Positions 31,844-42,157 of a DNA stretch of 64,000 nt are shown here, in pieces. Each line of letters opens with the position of its first letter. Within the stretch, counting starts at the first letter, position 1. Source of the DNA: Sequoia sempervirens. Its lineage: Eukaryota; Streptophyta; Pinopsida; Cupressales; Cupressaceae. The notes beneath the pieces are model-generated. The model did no database searches, was not told the origin of the DNA, and was given only the letters and a program-made list of their open reading frames with translations. Location of the stretch: NCBI GenBank assembly GCA_007258455.2, contig VDFB02000003.1:39356248-39420247 (forward strand), written 5' to 3'. The position numbers and the translations under genes were made by a program.

Positions 31844-31854
31844 CTTTTAAAAGG
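31844..31854 (-). promoter_or_regulatory. TATA-like box of the antisense PMD gene, element 2
   Basis: The minus strand reads ccttttaaaag. It lies about 80 bases before the putative ATG at 31767, matching the spacing in element 1 (14293-14301 to 14214). Confidence 0.4.
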
Positions 31855-32142
31855 GGTAATTGGAGGGTAATTAAGTGGGATTGTTTTTCTTTTTCTTTTT
31901 TCAAACAGGGCATCATTTAATCAATTGGCAAGATCATTCTTCATTATTGGGAGATAAATCGTCTCAACATCATAAAAATTGTAAATCATCAGAAAATCAT
32001 AAAAAATTCAAAAATTCTGAAAAATCCTAAAATTTCAAAATTTATCTAATTTATCTCCTAAGGGGGCATACACACATCATCTCTTGGAAATCAGCGTCTG
32101 GGGCATATCGAAATTTTTATCAGCACTATCATAAATTTTTTC

Positions 32143-32177
32143 TTTGAAGCAATGTGTCGCAAACACATCACTTCAAA
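32143..32177 (+). other. Hairpin directly before the polypurine tract, element 2
   Basis: Tttgaag (32143-32149) pairs with cttcaaa (32171-32177), and atgtgt pairs with acacat inside, leaving a small loop. It corresponds in place to the hairpin at 14551-14585. Confidence 0.65.
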
Positions 32178-32179
32178 AA

Positions 32180-32188
32180 GAGGCAAAA
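32180..32188 (+). promoter_or_regulatory. Polypurine tract of element 2
   Basis: Gaggcaaaa directly precedes the LTR start cgtatacactc. It aligns with gaggggaaaa of element 1. One C interrupts the purine run. Confidence 0.6.
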
Positions 32189-32850
32189 CGTATACACTCA
32201 AATTTGGTCTGGAGGAGTTAATTAAATACAAGTTATTTAATTAACAATCTTTAATTCTTCTACTTATAAATAAACTGAAAATTTTATTTATACGGTTCAT
32301 TTTCTCAAATTCTTCCTATCCTAAATCATTTCTTCATGTCTTAATTAAATAAACAAATTCAATTAGTTTGCTTTATTTAATTAACCTCCTCTCATTAAAT
32401 TTGAATTCTAAATTTGAATTTAGGCACATTTCTACTAACTTCCCACCTTCCACCTCATCATGTGTCTCATGAAATTAAATTTTAATATTTAATTTGGCAT
32501 TTATCCTCAACAAATTCTAACCAAATTTGGGACACTTGGCCTTCATCTTCATTTGATTCTTCTTCACACTTGGCAGTTTGTTCTTCTAAAGGGAACACAC
32601 TCTTTGATTCTCTCTAACCTCTCAATCCTCAACCGTCCATCTCTCCAGATCGAATCGAGACCATTGACTCTTGTCACCTAAGCTTATGCATTGGAGAAAT
32701 CTATAAATAGACCCTCATTTATAGCAAAAAGGATCCACATTCTTAACAATTATACTCTGCAAAATTTTCATCAGCATTATCAATTTAGAGAGCATTTTAG
32801 TATGTGCATTTTAGAATCCTTGAGTTGTGAACTTAAATAGCTCCAAATTA
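32189..32850 (+). repeat. 3' LTR of element 2
   Basis: Begins cgtatacactcaaatttggt, aligning with tgtagacactgaaatctggt of element 1, with the terminal TG changed to CG. A TATA box (ctataaatag) lies at 32701-32710, followed by sequence typical of an LTR R region. The right end is not determined because no second copy is in the window. Confidence 0.65.
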
Positions 32851-33600
32851 AAGTCACGACAACATGATGTTTGGAAGAACAATGTGCTTGACTATATTGT
32901 ATTTAGTTCATTTTGATGACTTGATAGTTAAAATTGTAGTTGGAGTGAAGGTTAGTGACTATTAAATTGTATAAATAGTGCATTATTGTACTAATTATGA
33001 GTTATTAATCGTAGATGACTTAAATTCTTGTTAGTAATTTTTTGCAATGAAATGCTAAAATGATATATATAATTTAGTAAGTGAATCAATTTTTGCAAAC
33101 ATATAATTAAGTGCGTATTTAGTGCATAATTATATTGATTGCAATTTTTTTCTATAAAAAATTAATAATTTGAAAAATCCACAATGTAATTTTATGAAAA
33201 AAGATTTCATTAAAGACATAATTAATTCATATCAATTTATGTGCCACTTCACAATATAAAAGAACTTTAATGATGACTATAATAATGTTCAATGTCATTC
33301 AAGCAACAACAAAACATTAATTCAATTGAAATTTGAACCTTCAATTAATATTAGAATTTAGTTGAAATTTTATCATAAAAAATGAATATATTAAAAATAT
33401 AATAAAATTTAAATAATATTTTTTACAATTATTAAATAAAAAATTATTATAAAATTGTTGTTTAATTTTTTAATTCTATATGATGAGTGCTTAAATTAAA
33501 AAGGGAATTGAATGGGATAGATGGATTGCTATTCTTGCCAACCAATAAAATGAAATACTCTACAAATAATATTATTTGTACTCTTCTAACCTACTGCAAA
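32851..33600. other. AT-rich intergenic DNA
   Basis: Extremely AT-rich, with no open frame of note and no repeat that I can define. The host gene's promoter region begins near its right end, with an aaccaataaaa CCAAT-type word at 33540. Confidence 0.4.
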
Positions 33601-33860
33601 GCCAGATATTTTGCTTGCTTCAACTGTACGGTACACTTGCCCTGATTTTGTGGGCAAAATTTTCCAATTATATTTTGTGGTTTCAATGAGAAAATCTTGT
33701 CCGGAACATTTTCTCTTGAAATTTGTTGCGTAAGAGTAATGTTTCTAACTTAGAAAGTTTAGAATAGTTGAATTTGGCAGAGAACGGCTTTTTTCATTGG
33801 TGCTAATTGAAACAAGAGGGGCGAATTTCGACCAATTTCACGCATTTTCCAGTGAATTCG
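33601..33860 (+). other. Putative promoter-proximal region and 5'-UTR exon of the ATG18-like gene
   Basis: The sequence becomes less AT-rich here and ends in a strong plant donor (attcg then gtgagt at 33861). A matching acceptor lies at 38839, just before the start codon. The transcription start is not visible; the exon may begin anywhere from about 33650 on. Confidence 0.4.
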
Positions 33861-33959
33861 GTGAGTTTTGCGGACACTTATTTCAGTCTTGTTGACGATT
33901 GTTTGTAATTAGTACTTTTCGCAAACATTTTATTTCTTCTCTTAAATTTTCTTAGGTTT

Positions 33960-34720
33960 TAGTTTGCACAATTTTAAACTTTTTCCAAATTGTTTGAATG
34001 ATATTGATGTGTTCATTAGATTTTAGTTCATATTACCGGCGAAAATTGTGTTCTGCAAGATGTTTTTAATATGCAGTAAAAATTACTTAAGCTATCATAC
34101 TTTTGATTATTTTTTGAGTTGCTAGCACTATATTGATTTGCTGTTTAGATATTAGTTGATATTACCGGTGAAGATTGTTTGTATTCAGTCAATTCTGTGG
34201 AATACTTTATTTATTTAGTAAATTTTGGATAGGCGATTACAATTTTGAACTGTTTTTTAGTTGTTTGAAATTTGATAGGCGTTAGTTGATATTACTGATG
34301 TAAATTGTTTAGGCAAGTTCTGCAAGATATTTTGTTTATTCAGTAAAATTTACATAGGTTATTAAAAATTTGTTGTTAAGGTGTTAGATTGGTATTAATG
34401 TGTTCCATAGATTATTGGCCAATTCTACAAAATATATTTTTTATTCAATAATTTTTTTCTAAGTTTTTATAATTTTGAACTTTTGTTGAGGTCTTTGAAT
34501 ATTATTGGTGTGTTCGGTATGTTTTAGTTCATGTTACTTGCGATTATGATTTATAATCAACGCATCCTGCAAAATATTTTAGATATTCAGTACAAAATAA
34601 TGGTGAATATCTTTGCAATCTATAGGTATTCTGTCAGTTTTAATATGTTCAGTTTGTTTTAGTTCATATTAATGGTGAATATTGTTTGCAATCTATATAT
34701 GCTGCAAATATTGTTGTGTC
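33960..34720 (+). repeat. Degenerate tandem repeat, period about 121-135 bp, about six units
   Basis: The phrase tagtt[cg]atattac[ct]gg and variants recur at 34024, 34153, 34283, 34525 and 34660, with a weaker unit between 34283 and 34525. Each is followed by a tctgcaa[ga]atatttt-type phrase and a ttattcagtaaa-type phrase. Confidence 0.7.
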
Positions 34721-34879
34721 TTGATAGAGATGGTTTCAAACTAGAAGACAAAGTCTTGAACAATAAAATATACATATACAAGAGAAAAACATGTACTTAT
34801 TTATCATCCTCAAATACATACACAAAAGGTTTACCTTCCATAAACTTTTCCAAAGGATCGTCTGGAAGGTTTTAAGTAA

Positions 34880-36130
34880 CTATATATCTTAGTATCCATG
34901 AGACACATGGTCTTTAGATAAATTTTGAGAAAAGAAGAACATATGGTTTTTAACACTTCAAAGCTTACTTGCAAACAAGTTTTCCTTGTATGTAAAGGTC
35001 AGAGGGAAGATGGTCTCTTCATATGCATATCTAGGGGTCCTTTTTCCTGGGCCACTTTTCAGTCTGCCACCGGCTACTAAGTCTACACTGAGCAAAGGGC
35101 ATGCTACCCTCACCACTCCTGAAAAATAGGTTTCAGCTTTAGTTCTAGAATATCCAAATTAAGATTTGCCTCTTTCACTTACTGTTTACACCTACTCTTC
35201 TATATGGGACCAAAACCTAGGAGTCATGTTAGGAAAGCTAGCTGAATCTGAATTGAAAGAATGCTTACTTTATGTTATGCAAGCAGCTTTGTGCTGAAAG
35301 ATGAGTTCCTCAAGACATCATTTTCGCTGAATTTAGTTCTGCCCCTCTAATTACTGTGGTGATTTTTCAAGTGGTAACTATGATACATAGGCTTAGATGG
35401 ATGACCAATACTTTGGCTGAGTTTTTTCATATACCCATGCCAAGCATTCAAATCCTCTATGCAATTGGCATAATGCGAGATCTACTCTAGCTGGTACCAA
35501 GGCTTCAGCTCCACCAGGCCTTGTAGGGATTGGCATGTATAGACTTCCTCCATGTGGTTTTTTAATCAACGCACTGAATGGTTCTACAAGGGAGATAAAT
35601 AGGGATATGAGGGATGAGATCTATATAGCCTACCTATAGTCCAAATGGATAGGACTTTGAAAATTGTTTTCTTCAAAGCGCTAGCACAACTACAATACAT
35701 ATCTTCACTTTGAGGATGGGATTATCCAACCTCCAGGTTACACCAAGCTCCAATTGCCCTGAACTTTGAGGGCTTCTTTGGCACAGTTCAGAGTTTGTTC
35801 ATACCCCCTTTCATAAAGAGTGATCACCATATTCCTTAGGTACATTGTATTTGTCAGATTTGTTTGATGGAGCTTGAAACTGAGGATCATTCTGTTTTTA
35901 GATGCTCTCCTTACTTTGAGATTAGGGGGTGGTTTTTTTTCCTTTTCGAGACTTGTATTACACTCTCCAGACCTTTGTGTCTCACAAGGACCAAAGATGC
36001 TTGTCTCTTTTCTTTCAAGAGATGTTTGATCTTTGCCAACATTCAGCAAATGCTTTGCTTCCGCAATGCTCTACATTTGGAGGATTGCTTCTTCTGTTCA
36101 CCCTGTTTCTTCTTGAAGATAGACTAGCAA
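34880..36130 (+). mobile_element. LINE fragment, RT C-terminal part with Cys-His motif (broken)
   Basis: Read across frames: a GLQINFEK-like segment near 34915, YAYLGVLFPGPLFSLPPAT (35022 onward), EINRDMRDEIYIAYL near 35590, LRASLAQFRVCSYPLS near 35770. The zinc-type motif C-x2-C-x8-H-x3-RC (CQICLMELETEDHSVFRC) is at 35857-35910, then EIRGWFF and, after a frame change in a T-run, DQRCLSLFFQEMFDL (35962 onward). This resembles the C-terminal half of plant non-LTR retrotransposon RTs. I recognise the pattern but cannot name the clade. Many stops are present and both ends are indistinct. Confidence 0.55.
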
Positions 36131-36784
36131 GCAACCTCATGACATGCTATAAGATATGACAAGACTTGTGAGGCATCGATGGATAATGTTTGTTTTCATA
36201 GACTTTCTCTTTAGTGGTTATTTTTTGTTCTTTTAGGGTTTTGTGGAGTTGTGCTTACACTCCATTTTCCTTATGTTTTCATAGTACTTTTACAGCCTGT
36301 TGGACCAATCTTGACCTTTCGTAGACATTAACATCATTCTCTTATCTGAATGTTTGCAGTGAGCAATCTCACTCATCATCACCAAAACATGATTTAGCAA
36401 GTGATCATAAATCGTTGTAGGGCCCAGGTTTATAATTGTTTTTACACCTGAACTTCTGTCTGCTTACATAATTGTATCTCATTTGTGTACATAGAAGACT
36501 TTGCGTGCTTTTCTGGAGAAACTCACTTTAAAATTTTATCTTTATCCAATTGTTTTTGTATTGTTAAAACAAGGGTTGATAATGGACCTTTTATCTCTGA
36601 TCAAAATCCGTCATAACCAAACCTGGCATTCAATTGCAAAATGGCATATAGTGCCGGAATATGTTATCAGGGAAATTCCATCTTTACATAGCTTTGGATA
36701 ACAACTGTACTAATACCTACCCACAAACATTGTCAATTACAATAAACACGATGTTCCTGGCCTTGCAGTAGTGAGGAACAGTTG

Positions 36785-36790
36785 TAAAGA
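36785..36790 (+). repeat. Candidate target-site duplication (taaaga), left
   Basis: Taaaga directly precedes the terminal ccatag. The same six bases follow ctatgg at 38043-38048. Confidence 0.5.
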
Positions 36791-37394
36791 CCATAGCAGC
36801 ATTAATCGTTTGGGGAAAAAATCGGCAAACCAAAAGTTCAGGATTTTTTGAAAAAATTAGGAAAAAATTGGATTTACAAAAAAATGCAAAAAATTGAAGA
36901 AAAACAGTCAGAAACTACTTTTAAAAAAAATTTAATGGCATTTCCATAGCATACAGTCAATGAAAGCAAATAAAATACAGAGTTCAATCCATGAATTATA
37001 GAAAATAGATTTTTGTTGGTTATATTCATATCGCTGATTACATTGCACAAAACATACTACAACTGCATAAATATCAGATGGTGACAGTTGTCAAAATGTC
37101 TATTACAATATAGTTTGTGACTTTGTACAAAGTCAACCTATAAACTAAGTACAAAGTTCCAAAAAAATCAATTGTAGCAAATGACGTGCTAGAGGGTAGA
37201 AGCTCCCAATGATGAAGCTCCTTGTCTATGCTACTACATTTTTCATACATGTCTAACAAAGCATTTTATCAAACAGTTCACTGCCTTGCTGCTCTGGCTA
37301 AACGCCTAAAACGGGTGCTTTCGAACAAGCTATGGATGCTTGGAAAAAATATATCAAAGCATAATAGTAAGCAATAGCATAGACAAGAGAGTGA

Positions 37395-37542
37395 ACTGTT
37401 TGAAAAAATGCCTCAAAGAAATGTGGCCACGTGGTGATGGAATGCCATGACAATCCATATTGCTGCCTTGCTACTAAATGGATTGTCATGGTATTCCATC
37501 ACCATGAGACCACATTTTTTTGAGGCATTTTTTCGAACAAGC
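37395..37542. repeat. Large inverted repeat (foldback 1)
   Basis: Left arm about 37398-37459 (ttgaaaaaatgcctcaaag ... gacaatccat). Right arm about 37479-37541 (atggattgtcatgg ... tttgaggcattttttcgaa), with a loop of about 19 bases. Confidence 0.75.
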
Positions 37543-37599
37543 TATGGATGCTTGGAAAAAATATATCAGAGCATAATAGTAAGCAATAGCATAGACAAG

Positions 37600-37742
37600 A
37601 GAGTGAACTGTTTGAAAAAATGCCTCAAAGAGATGTGGTCTCATGGTGATCGAATGCCATGACAATCCATAGCAATTTATCATGGCATTCCATCACCATG
37701 AGACGACATTTCTTTGAGGCATTTTTTCAAACAGTTCACTGC
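37600..37742. repeat. Large inverted repeat (foldback 2)
   Basis: Left arm from gtgaactgtttgaaaaaatg (37602). The right arm ends cattttttcaaacagttcac (37740). The loop is short (about 20 bases) around 37668-37680. Sequences are shared with foldback 1, so this is a duplicated copy. Confidence 0.75.
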
Positions 37743-38858
37743 CTTGCTGCTATGGCTGAAAGCCTAAAACAGGTGCTTTGGAACAAGCTATGGATGCTTG
37801 GAAAAATTCTATCAAAGAATAATAGTAAGCAACAAGCTATGGTCTCATGATTTTTTTTTTGCACGAAAATCAGTGTGATGTTATTCACGTTTTTTGGCGA
37901 TTTTGCAGTTTTAAACGAGAAGAAATCATTGACCAAAAGGTCAACGATTTTTTCAAAAAATCGAGGAAAAAATCGTCCAGCCTGCAGATTTTTTAAAAAT
38001 CGCGATTAATCGGGATTTTTTTGCAGATTTATGCTTCTATGGTAAAGATTATTCCTCGAGCTTCATTCCATAAAACCTTATTCTCTATTTAAAACCTCTA
38101 TCTAGATCATCTATCCTCTATGTGCAATAAAGTTACCTTATCTATGTTTACTGCTTGGTAAGAAATTTCTCCCCCTTATGCTTAGTGTGCTCCTGCATAT
38201 GTTCTGTAAAATAGCCGTGTTTCAACAATATAGCTTGTTTGGGGAGGATTTGGTTAGTATTGAACCTGGTTCCTAGTTTAATCAAGCGCAGTTTAATGGC
38301 TCATCAACCAAGGTGGCTGAATTTTTTTTTTAATACTTGATGGTAATTTCCTGTGTTGTTCATATTTAAGTGAGTTCTTTTGCAATTTCCTTGTAATCAA
38401 AGTATGCGAGCTTAGTTAAATTTTTTTATTTTGGAATGTTATTGTTTTGAGTTCTTTTGTAACAATTTATTTTAAAATTTTGTTTTCTAGCAGTTTCTTG
38501 TGTTCCAATAACCAGCAAGCTAAGTTAAAATTTTGTTCTCACAGAATTTGCATGTATTGAGTATTCCAATAACTTGTGATCCGAGTTAAAATTTTTACTT
38601 GGGTTGGAGGCTGTGTTTTAAGTTTTGTATGTTTGGGACTGTGCTGTACAGGTTTGGTGAATTCTATCATAGTGATAAGTTTGACATGCCTGGGTTAGCT
38701 GAATTTTAAAGAAACTAGGAGGATTGCAGGCTTGGCTTGGTGGACTTATCACATTTTATGTTTTGGATCAGATCTGTTGACAGGCTTGGCAAAGGCTTTC
38801 CTCAAATCTGTTGAAGTTCTCTAGGATTTTATATTGCAGTTTTCTAAAGCAAGAATTG

Positions 38859-39629
38859 ATGGCCATGCCATCAATGCCGTCTGTGTCGCCAAGTGTATCT
38901 CAGTCTTCTGACAGTAGGCTTCCACCACAGGCAAATTACAAGCCATCAACACCTGTCTTGCCTCCTGAGTCCACCTCCGATTCCAGTGGAAATATGGAAA
39001 CCAAGTTGTTTTGTGTATCTTTTAACCAAGACTTTGGTTGCTTTGCTTGTGGTACCAATCAAGGTTTCAGGATTTACAACTGTGAGCCCTTTCGGGAGAC
39101 TTTCAAAAGAGATTTTGGTAATGGAGGTATTGGTCTAGTGGAGATGCTATTCAGGTCTAATATTTTAGCTTTTGTTGGAGCTGAGGGAAACCCTCAATTT
39201 CCTCCTACTAATGTTATTATTTGGGATGATCATGGCCGCTCATGTATTGGTGAAGTTACTTTTAGGTCCAAAATTCGAGCAGTGAAATTAAGACGCGATC
39301 TTCTAGTGGTTGTTTTGGAGCATTTGATATTTGTATATAAGCTTCAGGGTTTGAAGCTTCTTTACCAAATAGAGACTCTTGCTAATCCGAAAGGCCTCTG
39401 TGTTCTTTCTCATGCTTCAAACACTTCTGTTTTGGCATGCCCTGGTTTGCACCGTGGGGAGATTCGTGTTGAACACTATGGTCTGAAAAGAACAAGGTTC
39501 ATACCTGCACATGATTCACATATTGCTTGTTTTACACTGACTTTAGATGGTATTCTTCTTGCAACTGCTAGTACAAAAGGGACTCTAGTGCGCATTTTTA
39601 ACACGTTTGATGGAACTCTTTTGCAAGAG
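38859..39629 (+). CDS. ATG18A: ATG18/WIPI-family (PROPPIN) autophagy protein, ATG18a-like, coding exon 1
   Basis: ATG18 proteins are seven-bladed WD40-type propellers that bind PI3P on the phagophore and help expand it with ATG2 and ATG9. Exon 1 gives residues 1-257: a Ser/Pro-rich N-terminus ([20 protein letters not shown]), then the propeller start [62 protein letters not shown] blade strands and [20 protein letters not shown]. The ATG at 38859 is chosen over 38811 because a splice acceptor (38839) lies between them. The donor is gag then gtatgg at 39630. Joined exons give 417 residues, against about 425 for Arabidopsis ATG18a. No frameshift or stop is seen. It appears functional despite the repeats in its introns. 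Confidence 0.9.
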
Positions 39630-40564
39630 GTATGGTATTTATCAACCATTCTCTTGGGGATGCATGAAAGTGCATCCTGTTTTCTTTGATAGGTATTAGT
39701 TTTACTGTTCCATTCCATTGTTACTAGTTATGAATGTTGCTCGATCACTGTCAGATATTATGTTTTTTGTTGGCAGATTTTATATATCACATAAATATAT
39801 TGTCAGAATTGATTTGATATCTCTGTATTAGATTTAACTCATTTATAATTGGAAATATTTTTTGTAATGGAAAGGACAATTGAAATGAGAAATTGACCTA
39901 GTTCAGCAAAGTATTTGCCAATAATAAATTGGTAGGATTACTTATGATACAGTAGAGTGAAAGGGTTTCTTGTGGATGGGATGATATCTGAGGATCCTTT
40001 GACGAGCCCAAAGGAGGTGTGACAGGATTCCATGGTGCCATGTTTTGGACCAGAGCCATTGTAGTAGAAGCAGCAACACATAGATGCAGATCTGAAAATT
40101 CAAGGCAAACCCCTTAAATTTGACCATAGTAAAATTCCCATTGTAAAGTATGTCTGGGAGAATAGAGAATGACAAATTTTTTTGTTTTCAAATAGCTTTG
40201 CTTGCAAGTCCATGTGAGTCAAAATAAATTTTTGGTAGAAAGTTGCAAACATGGAATGGGGAATATTGGAATGGTGTGTGGATCAAAGAAAAGAATGATT
40301 GCATGAAAGAATATAGAACATTATGGAATTGAGATCTGATAAGGAAAATGAATGAAGTTAACTAAACCAATTTGAATTCTCATAAGAAAATCACAAATAT
40401 CTACAGCTGAAATCCTAAAATAGAATCTTTCCTTATAGTTTTGAAATAACAAAGTTTCAAGAAAATTTAAATTTATAGAATGCTAGTAATTCTTCAGGAA
40501 AACCCAGGAAAGAAAAACTTGACTATTATTAACAAAGCAATCATAAAGTTATTGATACTGGCTA

Positions 40565-40640
40565 AGGCCTTGTTGATTCCAAGAGCAGCATTGATGCCTG
40601 CTGAGGCCTGATTGATTCCAAAAGCAGCATGGATGTGTCA
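40565..40640 (+). repeat. Two-copy direct repeat, period 39 bp
   Basis: Aggcct-tgttgattccaa starts at 40565 and aggcct-gattgattccaa at 40604. Both are followed by agcagcattgatg or agcagcatggatg. Confidence 0.7.
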
Positions 40641-41139
40641 TTTGTGCAAGTTCTTAGTCTTTAGACCATCTGAATCAAATCATTTATTGAGACATCTCTT
40701 CCTCTAATTGCTTTACACATATATAGTGCAAACCAAAATATAAATAACCTTTCCTATTTATAATGGTTCTTAATATCAATTATCTTCCAAATTCATCTGC
40801 TTGGTGTAAGCAAAGCACAATTTTTTCAAACTCTAGAGAAACATGACCATAAAAGTTGAAAACTCTCTAAAATAGGATTAAAAAAAAGACATGTGGAACA
40901 GCATATAATTTATCACATGATTGATCATTTATCTTAAACTTTGAATCTATTGATGATCTATTAGGATCAGGAAGAACATCAACCTTCATAAACCTAGAAT
41001 TCTACCAAATTCTGAAAAGAAGGTTCTCTTGACAGGGCCTTCTGTCCCTCCAAACTAGCAGTTACATTTGTAAATGAAGCAGTTTTGTTTGTGAGAGGGG
41101 AAGTTGTGTTAGCGAGAATGGTGGTTTTGCAGGGCTGGA

Positions 41140-41842
41140 TGTAATGCCCTCACCTAAAATTATGACAAGAATCTAAATCACTGAATAATTAAAATTACTA
41201 AGGCTACCATAAAATTGCTCAGTTTGAAAGGCTGCCAGACACATCATGTTATAAACTTATAATAGAATTTGTAGAGGGGTCGCTGATAATTATGGACAGA
41301 TCACACTAATTACAGCAATCACTATGAATATAATCCTAATTACAAGCCATAAAGGGTTATAAAGGAAGCACTTAAGGGAGAATAATCAATATTATAAAAA
41401 CTGAAATTTAATAAAGTTTAGTTTTAATGAAAAGTCAAAAGGCATGTGAATGAAGACATTTTTATATTATTACTCCTCATGGAGAGTGAACCGTGGTTCA
41501 TCAACCTAAGGACAAAACCCCTCAATGTCTGAAATTAAAGGAGGAAAACCCCTTAATTTCCATTTCTGAGTTAGTGGACGAAAACCCTTGATTCAGGCAG
41601 ACTCAAAGACATTTTAATAAAGATAGATCGCTGCAGATTTGAGAAAAATTAACAGCTAATAGAGGATGAGTTCTATCTTTCTAAGATACATCCAAAGCAT
41701 TAAATCTGAATTATATAATAAACTATTAAAACTACAATTTCTTGGTTGATTGCATACTTATGATTAATTGTGCAACTATTATTGTGAGCTAGGGTTTATT
41801 ATATGTAAAGAAAACCAGGACAATTTAAGAGGGGACATTACA
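41140..41842 (+). repeat. 5' LTR of the deleted chromovirus
   Basis: Starts tgtaatgccctcacctaaaa and ends ggggacattaca. It matches 43946-44717 along its length apart from small indels. Confidence 0.9.
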
Positions 41843-41859
41843 AATGTTATCAGAGCTGG
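41843..41859 (+). promoter_or_regulatory. Primer-binding site of the deleted chromovirus
   Basis: Aatgttatcagagctgg lies directly after the 5' LTR. It resembles the complement of initiator tRNA-Met (tggtatcagagc) with one mismatch in the core. Confidence 0.7.
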
Positions 41860-42157
41860 ATCTTCCCAGCTTGTGAGTCTTCCATCATATGCAATTTAGT
41901 GGTAGAGCTAGCAAATATTATCAAAGAGAACTAAAAAAACCTCAAAATTCCAAGGACAAAGTGACTAAAAACCTGTTGGATTTTGAGACAGCAGAAGTAA
42001 AAATGGCTAGGGAATGACAACTGTGATTATGCAAATAAAATAGATAAAAAGTTCGACCTTATGTTTTTGATATGATGAGGCAATTATTATGTTATATAAA
42101 TAATACATAAAATCCCAATAATCAAGATAGTGGGGAAAATTTTAAACAGTAACAATA

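Larger units (their letters stand above)
22274..32850 (+). mobile_element. Tat-lineage Ty3/gypsy retrotransposon, element 2 (begins at protease)
   Basis: Same order as element 1 but clearly diverged: protease, G-patch segment, RT, RNase H, aRNH, integrase, A-rich/hairpin region, antisense PMD gene, hairpin plus polypurine tract, 3' LTR from 32189. The leader and gag are absent here. Element 1's LTR abuts protease codons, so either element 1 is nested in element 2 (with element 2's 5' half left of the window), or element 2 is truncated. Stops throughout, and changes at RT and integrase catalytic residues, show it is dead. The right end is approximate. Confidence 0.8.
36791..38042. mobile_element. 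Non-autonomous terminal-inverted-repeat element with nested foldbacks
   Basis: Left end ccatagcagcattaatc; right end, reversed, ccatagaagcataaatc (15 of 17 match). Both subterminal zones are rich in aaaaaatcg/cgatttttt words. Inside are duplicated units (aacaagctatggatgcttgg at 37330, 37532 and 37785) and two large inverted repeats. It encodes no protein. Its superfamily is uncertain: a 6-bp duplication does not fit hAT (8), Mutator (about 9) or PIF (3) cleanly. Confidence 0.6.
33861..38839 (+). other. 5'-UTR intron of the ATG18-like gene
   Basis: A T-rich plant-type intron of about 5 kb, from gtgagt to tatattgcag. It contains a tandem repeat (33960-34720), a LINE fragment (34880-36130) and a TIR element (36791-38042). 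It is predicted from splice signals only. Confidence 0.45.

Noticed and set aside
38811..38858. Upstream in-frame ATG of the ATG18-like gene
   Set aside because: A splice acceptor at 38839 lies between it and the next ATG, and the extra residues do not resemble ATG18 N-termini.
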